Part shown: positions 22,231 to 31,588 of the stretch, one piece after another | Numbering within the stretch: the stretch's first letter is position 1 | Layout of the letters: each line of letters begins with the position of its first letter | Assembly: GCF_000143415.4 (NCBI RefSeq) | Contig: NW_003314323.1 | Coordinates: forward strand, 1,058,499 to 1,122,498 | DNA from: Selaginella moellendorffii | Taxonomy: Eukaryota > Streptophyta > Lycopodiopsida > Selaginellales > Selaginellaceae | Direction of reading: 5' to 3' | DNA: 64,000 bases | Translations under genes and position numbers: made by a program | Notes under the pieces: model-generated | Databases searched by the model: none | Seen by the model: only the letters and a program-made list of their open reading frames with translations | Told to the model about the DNA's origin: nothing

Positions 22231-25200
22231 ATGGCCTCCGCAAGTGTGACGCATGTTCCCTCCGTGGATCTTAAGAATCGTGCTACATGGATTCAGGCAA
22301 AGGTGTTTCTAAACAACCCCGAAAGGGGGGGGGAAGGTGGTAGCTGAGGGCTTAGCCACAGTTTGTCGATCCAAGAGAATGCGGTTGCTAATCAAGAATT
22401 GGGCTGGGATGATATTGGAGTTGCGATTTTAGAGGTTGTTTTGAAAAACCACCAGAAGAAAACAGTTCTTGGGGACACCTAAATTGGGAAGCATTGTGCC
22501 CTCGGTGGAAATTGAGGCACTTAGTGTTTGAGAATGTGGAAAAGGATTTTCAAAACAATCCCAAACACCACTTACAACCTGATGACAGAACCACATTTCT
22601 CTTTCCATGGGATGCGGTTGCTAATCAAGAATTGGGCTGGGATGATATTGGAGTTGCGATTTTAGAGGTTGTTGACACAGAAGAAAACAGTCTGACTATT
22701 GGAAGCATTGTGCGGTGGAAATTGAGGCACTTAGTGTTTGAGAATGTGAAGGATTCACAATCAAACACCACTACAACTGATGACAGAACATCTCTTCATG
22801 GGAAAAGAAAGTACACCTTCCTAAAGCGCAGCCAAAGGGATCTGAGCAACGAACCGAAAAGGCAGAAAATGGCGATGGAGGTTCGAATGGTCTCGACAGT
22901 TGCTTGTTGCAAGAGGAGGTGCTGTCAACATGCTGATTGGGATGCTATTGAAGAGGAGAGAGCAAGATACAAGACATTGTCTTGGAAGGCAGCTTGCAAT
23001 TTTGTGTATGAGGCATTACGGTCATCTGTTGATGCTTCAGAACATCAGGTGGGGGGCATGGTCTTCCAGAGGGGTTTGGTCTGCATGAAGGCATGGAGAA
23101 TCATTTATGGAGTCCCTCAAACCACATTCTACAGAATCAAAACTGAGTTCGAGGAACAAAGGGTTCAACAGGCAGTCCATGGGAACGACGGTACTCACAA
23201 AACCAGGGGTCATGTTGTATATGGAGAGGCAATCTTCAAGAGGTTTGTCGAGACATGTAGCGAGCAACAACCACATAAAACCCGCCTCTTGGAAGATGGA
23301 ACTCGAGACACCCAACGAGTTCTCCCTTCCATGTATACCAAGGGGGCCATATTGGAAGATATGAATATAAACTCCAGAGTAATGGCTACAGGAAGCTGAG
23401 CCAATTTAGATTTAGTAGATTGTGGAGCAACAGGTTCAGGGATGTGAGTATAGGAAAGTACTCCAGCTTTTCAAAGTGTGACGAGTGCACTGCTATCAAA
23501 ATGGCTTTGTCGAAGAATTCTTGCATCGCTCAAGAGCGAGAGACGTTGGTTAGAAGGTGGCTCGACCACAACATCGAGCAGAGAAGCTGCAGGACTGCAT
23601 ATTATCATAACAGGATTCTCTCCATGGAGAGACCTGACTCTTACCTCTGCATCATCCACGATAAAATGGACCAGAAAAAGACGTGCTTACCTCGACTCAA
23701 TCCTGCCCCCAAGGCAATCTCTTCATCCATGCAACTGCCTGTGTCTCTGTTTGGCATAATCGCTCATGGGCATGGTGCCCAGAACTATGGGAACTTCTTT
23801 GTACCTCTATGGGGTGGTGGGGGTGCAAACATGATGATTGCGTCCCTAGCAAAACACTTAAGGTCTCTGCAAAGTGCGCAGACTGAGCTGAACGGCCAAC
23901 CCTTGCATAAGGCCCTTGTCGATCGAACCCCATACAGGGTTCAGCTGGAGGAGGAGCAAAGGCTTGCAGTATCGCGTGGGGCCCCATGCCATCCCAGTGA
24001 ATATGTTGGCCGTCAGATTGTAGGGTTATCACGTGAGGCCTCATGCCATTCCGACGAGGCTGGTCTCCCGGTGAATGCACAGCCTCATCTTAACGAAGTA
24101 GAATCTCAAGGAAGTTCTTGCGGCCGATGTGGCCTTCCACCCCATCTTCTGCTCCAAACAGACAATGCTGGCAGTGAGAACAAAAACATGTACGTCTTCG
24201 CGTACTTGGCAATGCTTGTTGCCAAAGGCATATTTGAAACGGTTACACTTGGCTTTCTCATGGTTGGGCACACTCATGAAGACGTCGATGCCATGTTCAG
24301 TCACTTGGCAGAGTCCCTCCAGCGATCCAATGTCCTCACCCTCCCACAACTCTACGATGAATTCCAAAATTGCATCAAAGGCACTGTTGAAGCTGCACTT
24401 GTGACAGAGGTTCCAGACTTTAAGGGGTTTGTAAGAGGCTACATCAGGGACGGATCCGAAATGTTGATTGGCCACTCGAAGCCTCTTCAGTTTCATTTCA
24501 GCATGCGTGACGGTGCTCCAGTGATGAGGTACAAGATGAGAGAATGGGACACAGTGTGGCTGCCAGTGGACGGCATTGAACTCTTCAAGAGAGATCCCAT
24601 AACTGGGGAACCTATAATTCCTCAGGGTTCCCCACGGCCGATGCACTCGGATGGACTCAAAGACCAGGAAAGTATAGTGGCCGGGATTAGACAGCATATT
24701 GCCTTCTGAAAGAGGGGGTTGGTGTTTGGTGGAGAATCCTATTTTCAGAGGTGCAAGCCTTTGATTGAATACTGGGAGAAGATTATATCTGCTATCCAAA
24801 ATGGGCCGGTTGTATATGAAGAATTGGAAGAGTCCTTTTGGCCAGAACCCAGAGCACCAGATAGTAGCGGAACAATGTCCTCTGGAAATGCAGTGACAGA
24901 TAACGATGTTGAGGATCACTATTGTGGGCCGAGGAACAAGAAGCCGGATTCAGCATTCAATCCAGTACAGGTCTGCAAAGGAATGGTCGTGCTTGTCAGA
25001 CCCAGTAATAAAAAACAAATGATATGGGTGGGGCGCTGCATCACTAATGCAGAGGAGGACGCGGAAACTAACTCCTTTAATGTAACTGTGGAGTGGTTCA
25101 AGCCAAGTTCCGGATATACGAAGGATTGCCTAGAAAAGAGATGGGTGCTGAATCCAAGGGATCCCAGCATGAGCATATTGGTGGATAATGTTGTGCATGG

Positions 25201-25370
25201 TTGGATGCGGAAGCAGAGTGCCACCATCACCTTGCCAGACCATGCAAGAGATGCAGCAAGAGCATTCATAACCCGGGTTCAAGGTGAGATTCATTAATAT
25301 TCCTTTACTAAGTTTCTAATGTATTTTATTTCAAGGTGAACAATCCGAATCTGAATCAGAGGAGGCATGA
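22231..25370 (+). pseudogene. Putative DDE transposase (DUF7869-like), nearly intact
   Basis: ATG at 22,231 starts MASASVTHVPSVDLKN. The central part has a Cys cluster CCKRRCCQHADWD and GLVCMKAWRIIYGVPQTTFYR. Further on come FSKCDECTAIK, CIIHDKMDQKKTCLPR, LLLQTDNAGSENKNMYVFAY and FLMVGHTHEDVDAMFSHLAE. From memory this order resembles DUF7869-type proteins of plants and animals. The Asp residues in IIHDKMD, LQTDNAG and THEDVDAMF would fit a DDE/RNase H-like site, but this is inference. A frameshift lies near 23,395 (the next frame reads GYRKLSQFRFSRLWSNRF) and a TGA at 24,707-24,709 splits an otherwise continuous frame. The tail has a GMVVLVRP.NKKQMIWVGR module. A 52-nt intron (25,284-25,335) leads to a last exon ending GEQSESESEEA and a stop at 25,368-25,370. 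Confidence 0.65.
22381..22800 (+). repeat. Tandem duplication, 233-bp period, in the transposase 5' region
   Basis: GCGGTTGCTAATCAAGAATT at 22,381 recurs at 22,614, and GGTGGAAATTGAGGCACTTA recurs in the second half of each unit. The two units share long identical blocks but differ by many small insertions in the first unit. Only the second unit stays open in frame with the downstream coding sequence. Confidence 0.85.
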
Positions 25371-26742
25371 TGGCATGTGGCCTTACGCCATTCCTAGGTG
25401 AGATGATACAAATAACAAGTATAAATTCTTAGTTGTTCTAGCAAATCTTATTTAAAGTTCAAGGTGAACAAGCCGAATATGAATTCATTGGATTGTTATA
25501 ACAAATTGCGAGGTGATGGCATGAGGCGATACGCCATTTGAGAGTGGTAACCATTCCTATATGAGGTGAGTGAAATATTTATTAGAAATACCTCATTCAA
25601 TTGTGCACTTCTAAGTCTTGGTCCACTCAGTATTGTTTGCATGTTTTTATTTTAATTCTTTCTCTAAAATGTTATTTAGCATGTGGCTTCATGCCATTGC
25701 TCTCCACAATCATGCATTGAATTTTTCTATCCTTGCATAATACTTCTCCATATATATAGCATGTGCGCACATGTGATATGGTTCATTAGGCCTGATATAG
25801 TGTGTGAGGTAAAACAAAGATGATGTGACATATGCATTTACCAATCACACGTGCATAAATCTAATAATATGGCGTGTGGCCCATATTAATGGCACATAAA
25901 CCCATATTGTGGGCTTACGTGCTTTATGTACCATCATTCCCTTGCAGCGTGTGTGTTGGTTTCCTTTTATAACACAACGAACTCCATATTTTAGGGTGAA
26001 GAGCGTTCTCATGGCAAGCACAAAATCTGTAAGTGAGGCAGAAAAGGAGACGGAGAAGGAGATAGGTGAAGATGTAGAATATATAAGTCTTCCAAACTCC
26101 CCGTACTATACTCCAGGTGATCATTTTTCTGAACAAACGGCAACATTAACAACTATCGAGAACGCCCCAGTAACGTCAGAGACAACAATCCAAAGCAAAA
26201 CAACTGACCCGGAGAAAGATGATAGTACCGCTAAGAGTACCAAAAAGGAGGTGTCCACTAGCACTTAGGCTTATAATGGCGTGTGCCTTCATGCCATTTA
26301 CTTGATCACCAAATACCTTTTTCCCTTTGCACTAGTATATCTTAATACCAGTCTGAGAAATAGAATGGCATGTGCCCTCAGGCCTTTTACTAAATCACCT
26401 TTGAAAGAAATGCAAGCCTCTATGTCATAAAAAAAAGGTACTAGAGAAATTCCTTAATAATATGAATGTTATTTAGTTTCATGAAAATACACTAAAGGTC
26501 AAATGAGTTAAATGACTTCTCCAGACTAGCAATGCCTCTTGCTACACCTTCACAATTAGATTCGTTAGAAAAAGATAACATTGAATAATATCTAAATGTT
26601 CTCACCATTAAGTTATATGTCTGGCTAATAGGAATGACGTTCATCTTGGAAAGCTCACCACACGCTCAATGAACAAACAAATAGTGTGTGCGTGCATGCC
26701 ATCGCTCTTCTTTAGCTTCAGATTCGGCTTGTTCACCTTGAC
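25336..26742. repeat. Three copies of the transposase tail-exon module
   Basis: TCAAGGTGAACAAxCCGAAT occurs at about 25,331-25,350 (the real last exon), at 25,459-25,478, and inverted at 26,717-26,738. In all three cases one of the 22-bp palindromes follows within 13-30 bp on the downstream side of the module. Confidence 0.75.
26011..26268 (+). CDS. Small Thr/Ser/Glu-rich open reading frame in the transposon
   Basis: 85 residues starting MASTKSVSEAEKETEKEIGE and ending KKEVSTST; hydrophilic, with no membrane segment or recognisable domain. It lies between the transposase tail and the right end, and a 22-bp palindrome begins 8 bp after its stop. A TTGCAG upstream (about 25,945) could be a splice acceptor for a longer first exon. 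It may be a third gene of the element, a remnant, or chance. Confidence 0.35.
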   Translation: MASTKSVSEAEKETEKEIGEDVEYISLPNSPYYTPGDHFSEQTATLTTIENAPVTSETTIQSKTTDPEKDDSTAKSTKKEVSTST

Positions 26743-26904
26743 AATGAGATTTATTATACAACCAGATGGACTCAGTTTGGACACAAAGTCACCGCGCTAG
26801 TCACCATGCCCCAGATATGTCTAGCCCCTGGACAAAAAACATATAATTTCACGTCATTTTCAAATACTTGAAAATTTGTACCTAGTCCCATTTTACTGAA
26901 TAAA

Positions 26905-26920
26905 TCCCACTTTAACGAAA
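26905..26920 (-). repeat. Right terminal inverted repeat
   Basis: TCCCACTTTAACGAAA, the exact reverse complement of the left end, followed by TA. Some similarity (GTAAAAT) continues for about 20 bp further inside when gaps are allowed. Confidence 0.8.
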
Positions 26921-26931
26921 TAAAACATATT

Positions 26932-27171
26932 GGTGGAGGTGATGGATTTGACAATATCGAGAAGAGCTGTCTATTCCTTCCTTACCGTCATATCATGCTG
27001 CCATGGGACGGGACCAGGATTGAGTGTGGAGCACCAGTGATGACTCCCAGGGGTAGCTTGACAGGTGTGGTGGTGGGATTTGGGAAGCTCAGGAATGACC
27101 AGAGGAGTTCCAAGAAACTAAAGCTGCCATACAATTTTCCCATCACCAAGGGAGACTTTGGTGCTTCTTGA
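26932..27171 (+). pseudogene. Unrecognised coding-like fragment
   Basis: The frame through GGGDGFDNIEKSCLF, MLPWDGTRIECGAPVM, GSLTGVVVGFGKL and LPYNFPITKGDFGAS is open for about 80 codons and ends in TGA. It begins just outside the right end of the transposon. It does not continue the gypsy reverse transcriptase seen on the left side. I do not recognise the family. Confidence 0.35.
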
Positions 27172-28566
27172 AAGGAGTGCCGGAATCCATCACCGAAGGC
27201 AAGCTTGTTGAGGCATTTGTTTGTTCTTAGAGTGATTTTGTTTGTTTGCAGATTGCAGGGCTGGGGTGGAAGTGAATTTCTTGGTGTACTAAAATACTGT
27301 CAAAGGCATGATTAGCTTGCCAGCAATTGAATGGAGGGTATGTTTCTACTAGTATAGTCCTTGTTAGGCAAAGAACTTATATAGTTGGGACTTGTTTAAG
27401 ATAAGAATTGCTTCATAATAGGGGAGTTATAGAACTTCTTTCTCTACACTTTGGAGTTGGTACAATTGTTTGGCTAGTGTAGCTGTGTGACTATGCCATT
27501 TAGGAAGGGGGAATAATGGAACTCACCTTGATTGGGTGACATCACTAATAGATATTTTGCCACATGGCTAATTGCATGGAGAGCTTTTCCAAGAATGCAA
27601 AAGCATGAAGTTAATGAGAGAACTAGAGTTCCAGATAGAGATTTAAAGACCCAATAAGCCCCTTAATTGCACACACATACAATTCCCAGCCACTAATCTC
27701 CCCACAACATTGTTCATTGAAAACATTTCCTAGCCAAGAAAATGTGGCATTTTATTCTTAGCTCTTAAGATCTATTTGGGTTTATAATTATCCTCTGGCT
27801 GCTTTGATTCAGTAGGATCTCTACCAAAATTGAGACTAAGAGGTGCTGTGCTACACAAATTCCATTGCACTCCACCCAATCAAGAATCTAGTGAGTTGTA
27901 AGAGAAACAAATAAGGATTACTTGATGAAAATGCTTAAGGACATTTTGTTGCCATTGGCTAACTGTGAGCTATAATCAAAGCTCTTTTAAAACACTCCAA
28001 AACTCAATAAAAATTGAGTGCAATCTCACTAACACTCATAATCTTCTCATTGCTCACTAAGATCACTTTAAAAGCACTTTTAAACAATATTAAACACTAT
28101 TAATCACATCAAGAAAGGGGTAAAGCCTAATTTAACCCTTCTTTGCTATTTTTATAGTCGGCTCTCCTACTGATTTCCTCCAAATCTTTACTATCCTTTA
28201 GTGTAAATTCTCCTCCTATAACTTCTATGGAATATTTGTGCATCTCCATGTCACACCATAGATGCTATATTGATTAAACATGACTTCTATGGTTTCTAGG
28301 GTTTAGATGGCATATTTAAATTGGCACAACTATGCTATTTTACCACCACCTAGGATGCAATGCAATTGCATCCTACTTCTTCAAGTCCTACTTAAGCCTA
28401 TACTTCTTTGCTAATTCCAAGTAGGAGATTAAGATTAACAAAATTAATTTAGGAATCTCCAAGCCTATCCCAACCTTTTATTTCAGCATTATCTTGATGC
28501 TAGCTTCCCTTAGCCCTATCTTTGCCACTTGTTTAGTAGGTGACCCCATCTCTTGCATTGTCATCC
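27172..28566. other. AT-rich stretch without recognisable genes
   Basis: No frame with family motifs was found on either strand. The end next to the LTR element (about 28,440-28,560) could be the continuation of the decayed gypsy element seen right of 60,834, but I could not prove the join. Confidence 0.4.
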
Positions 28567-29121
28567 TGTAGCGCATGAGGTTTTTACCTTTTATCCTATG
28601 GTGATTTACCATAGGATAACACCATGAAGCAGAACCTAAACCCTCCATGTGCCATGTATCTTATGCCACGTGTTACATGCCACGTGTCCATAGGACAGTG
28701 GTGTGGAACCCAAGGTTTAGGGCCTTGGGCCACTAAACGAAGGAACGGTGCCAAACTCCCAAATATGGAGCCAAGAAGTGATGGAACCGGACCATGGAGC
28801 AACTCCTGAGCATACAGCCCAAGGAGCGAAGGAACAGGAGCCTAGAGTGACTTGGAATAGTCTTAGAGCAACTAGCATCTCAATGCCAGGACTAGCATGC
28901 AAAACAGAGCCAAATGGAGTCTGGCGCTATTTCGACATACCGGTGGCCTAATGTGAGGATATGGGTACACCACCAGCTAGCATGGAATAGAACTTGGGCT
29001 TAGACCCAAGTCGGACACAAAACAAGGACAGGCACGCAAACGAAAGCTAGACTATGCCTCAGGTTGGTTGGCCATGCTTGACCTACCCACTATCCCTACT
29101 ATACATTTGGAACCCCCCACA
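28567..29121 (-). repeat. Element D 3' LTR
   Basis: Begins TGTAGCGCATGAGG on the plus strand and matches 60,295-60,833 along its length. It includes GGAACCCAAGGTTTAGGGCC and CATACAGCCCAAGGAGCGAA. Two CACGTG motifs lie near 28,670-28,690. Confidence 0.8.
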
Positions 29122-29417
29122 GCCCCCCCCTCCCTCCCCCCCTTTGAGGAACACACGCTTTGAGCTTTCACCCCAAGCCTCCTTTAATATAAAGGACAAG
29201 CTTGAAACTTACTAAATATGGAATGTCCTTAGATTGCGAATTTGGACACGGGACGAACACCATTGTGTTCAATACAATCTCTACATTCCGTAAATATGCC
29301 AAATGAGCAAATCTGGACACTTTCCATAAATAGCATTTAGGACCGAAATGAGACTAAAACAAAGGGCATGATAGCAAAGGTGTTTGGCAGACACAGTAAG
29401 TTCTCTTTTGCTTTGTC

Positions 29418-29715
29418 TTGCACTGGCTTGGCAAGAACCATCGCATATTAAGATTAGTCCCTCAATATTGCTGGATGATAGCTCGAGCTGGATTTCTGGA
29501 GGAGGCCGAGGAGATGGTGGCCGTCAAACTTAGAAACAGGAGGCAGGAGCTTTCATCATCCCGAAGTAGTGGTGGCAGACGAGCACGATATTCCAGAGCT
29601 CTAAGTTGCATAGCGGATCGATGATACTTGAGTAAGTTATCTCATCTGGCTCCAAACCAGCGTCAAGTGAGGCCTTGAGGATGATAATTGCTTCGTAGGC
29701 TGAGTATGCTTAGCT
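29418..29715. pseudogene. PPR-like coding fragments within element D
   Basis: On the plus strand, WMIARAGFLEEAEEMVAV (about 29,472-29,525) resembles the end of a PPR repeat and start of an E region. On the minus strand, DAGLEPDEITYSSIIDPLC (about 29,680-29,620) resembles a PPR repeat. The two face in opposite directions and neither extends further. Either the element picked up pieces of host PPR genes or the resemblance is accidental. Confidence 0.35.
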
Positions 29716-29742
29716 AGAAACACATAGGAGTTCCTACCTTAT

Positions 29743-31181
29743 TGTAAATGACTAATTTTTTCCATTTTACTTAAGTCACTTAACTGCACTTCCGACCATT
29801 TGGAGGAGTCTCATTTGCAACCTCCATAAGTCCCTTTCAGGACTTGGGGCTTGCTAGCCCCGAGAATGGCATCTATAACACTCAACGTTTGCATTTGGTC
29901 CAAGTGCTCCACGTGTCCGGTCCCATGACCGACACTCCAAGGCATCACCAATATACTAGCCCGTTACGCTAGGCTATGCCTAATCACCTTGGTCACATCG
30001 GTGGTCCAACACCACCTGCATTGCAATTCCGTCTTTCCAAGACTGGGCCATCCGTCTATGAGTGGTCATTCTAGATCCACTCCTTAGCATCCTTAGGATG
30101 CCCACAGATATAGGGAATAGCCTTGCCCAATATTTCCTTTCTGGTCCCCACCAAGTCCCTCTCTATCCTTGGCCGTGTTCACCAACACTGCCACTGGATC
30201 AAGGCCCACAGGCCCGACCACTAAGTCCCATGGTCCTTTGGGACTTCCTCACCACACGACTGTATTCTTGGTCACTACACCAGAGGACTACTCCTCTTCC
30301 TTTCCACAGTCTGGGCCTTTGAGACAACATTTCGGAACACCATGGCCTTACGCAAGCCTCATGGGTACTCTCTCCGCCTTCCGCCTTTGGGTGCTCTAGC
30401 CATGGGCTTAGAGCGAGATTCCGTTGAGCCATGCCTGGTATCCAAGTAGGTAGTGCCACCCACACTTGGACTGGGAGCATCGGCCAGTCGATCTCCAAGG
30501 GGAACTAGAGTTGGCTCTTGAACATTTCACCAAGCTACCGTGTTTGTCGGTCTGTGTTCACTCTAGTCTTGAACTTCCCAGTGGGCAGCTCATCACCCAA
30601 CACTGGGTACAGCCTTCCTGGGCCAAACTGGCCTTTCCTGGCCAAACTGGCCTTTCCTGGCCAAACTGGCTTCACTGCAGTCTTCCCCTTTACTATACTT
30701 TTGGAGTTCACCAAACCCACCAGGGTCTGGGGAGACGAATGCTTTGGGCTTTCACCCTCTCGGACTTGGACTCGGACTCGGACTCGGACTCCATCTCGGG
30801 TCCTTCTCGGACTCCATCTCGGATTCCATCTCGGGTCTATCTCGGACTCCATCTCGAACTCCATCTCGGACTCCGTCTCGGTCCATCTCGGACTCCATCT
30901 CGGACTCCGTTTCGGTCCATCTCGGACTTCATCTTGGACTCCATCTCGGACACTTCCACGTGTCATGTGTTGGTCCTTTTGGGTCCCTTTTTAGAGCCTC
31001 GTTTATTGCTTGCTTCATGCTCATTCCTTGAGCACTTTGTTGGGAGTTCCACTCCCGCTCTCGACCTTTCAAGGTGGAGCTTTTAGTCCAAACGTGTTAC
31101 GCTCATTTGGCTTTCGCTTCGGCCACTACCACGTGGCGTCTTCCAGCTCCACTTTGGGGTCTAGGGATTTTGTGTCTCACA
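29743..31181 (-). repeat. Element B 3' LTR
   Basis: 1,439 bp; on the plus strand it starts TGTAAATGACTAAT and ends TTTGTGTCTCACA. It contains a TC-rich minisatellite (CTCGGACTCCAT units) at 30,760-30,955 and the same unique segments as the other three LTR copies. Confidence 0.88.
30760..30955 (+). repeat. LTR minisatellite, CTCGGACTCCAT type (short allele)
   Basis: Units CTCGGA and CTCCATCTCGGA are repeated with variants. All frames stay open over the array and give Ser/Asp- or Arg/Thr-like low-complexity peptides, which are not real proteins. Confidence 0.85.
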
Positions 31182-31588
31182 ACTCCACCACCCATAGACA
31201 AAGCTCAATGTCCTCATGAACGGTAAACCCTTTTATAAAGTAACACCCGCATGTATTACCATTTCCATCTTTGGCACCCAACCAATATTTGACTATGGTT
31301 TGACACCGAAAGCTCACCATGCCTTGTTTATCCTCTAAGGAGCATAGTCTCTTCAACATAGAGACTCACTCAACCATCTGGGGTGGTTTGCTCCATTTTA
31401 TTGGTTCAGTTCTAGCTAAACCTGTTAAAGACCACCTCTCTAACTCAATTCCACTACTCATTCTTGAGTTGTCTCAGATTCTATTGACATAACCTTTGCA
31501 CTTTGGAACTTTTAATTTTGACTTCTCAGAGTCAATTTCTTAGGTGTCTCCGACACCTTACATTGCACATGGTGCAACTCCACTTCCC

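Larger units (their letters stand above)
16959..26702. repeat. Dispersed 22-bp palindrome family (at least 18 copies)
   Basis: The consensus has a left arm ATGGC(G/A)TG, a centre WGGCCW, and a right arm CA(T/C)GCCAT. Copies start at 16959, 18036, 18111, 19792, 19852, 19929, 21442 (25 bp), 22057, 22127, 23971, 24028, 25370, 25516, 25676, 25869, 26276, 26365 and 26681. Weaker copies are at about 16667, 19829 and 25757. The copy at 18,111 is a perfect palindrome. Two copies lie in coding exons of the minus-strand gene and two in the coding sequence of the plus-strand gene. The copy at 25,370 starts on the last base of that gene's stop codon. I saw no copy outside the transposon. Confidence 0.85.
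16581..26920. mobile_element. 10.34-kb TIR DNA transposon with TA target duplication (candidate new family)
   Basis: The left end TTTCGTTAAAGTGGGA (16,581-16,596) is the exact reverse complement of the right end (26,905-26,920), and both ends are flanked by TA. Inside are two divergently oriented multi-exon genes (minus 19,757-17,015, plus 22,231-25,370), one small frame (26,011-26,268) and at least 18 copies of a 22-bp palindrome. The left end interrupts a gypsy reverse transcriptase, which supports it as an insertion border. Because TTAA lies inside the repeat, a TTAA duplication with a shorter repeat AGTGGGA would be an alternative reading. The plus-strand gene is a putative DDE transposase, so the element is presumed to have been autonomous. 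Both genes now carry at least one disabling change. Confidence 0.75.

Noticed and set aside
16959-26702. CRISPR-like array, because of many short palindromic repeats
   Set aside because: Spacing is irregular (tens of bp to 2 kb), copies vary, some lie in exons, and the DNA is a plant nuclear genome.
16585-26916. Kolobok- or piggyBac-like TTAA duplication with the short inverted repeat AGTGGGA
   Set aside because: TTAA does lie in both ends, but the inverted match continues past it on the outer side (TTTCG/CGAAA), so TTAA is more simply part of the 16-bp repeat. Kept as an alternative only.
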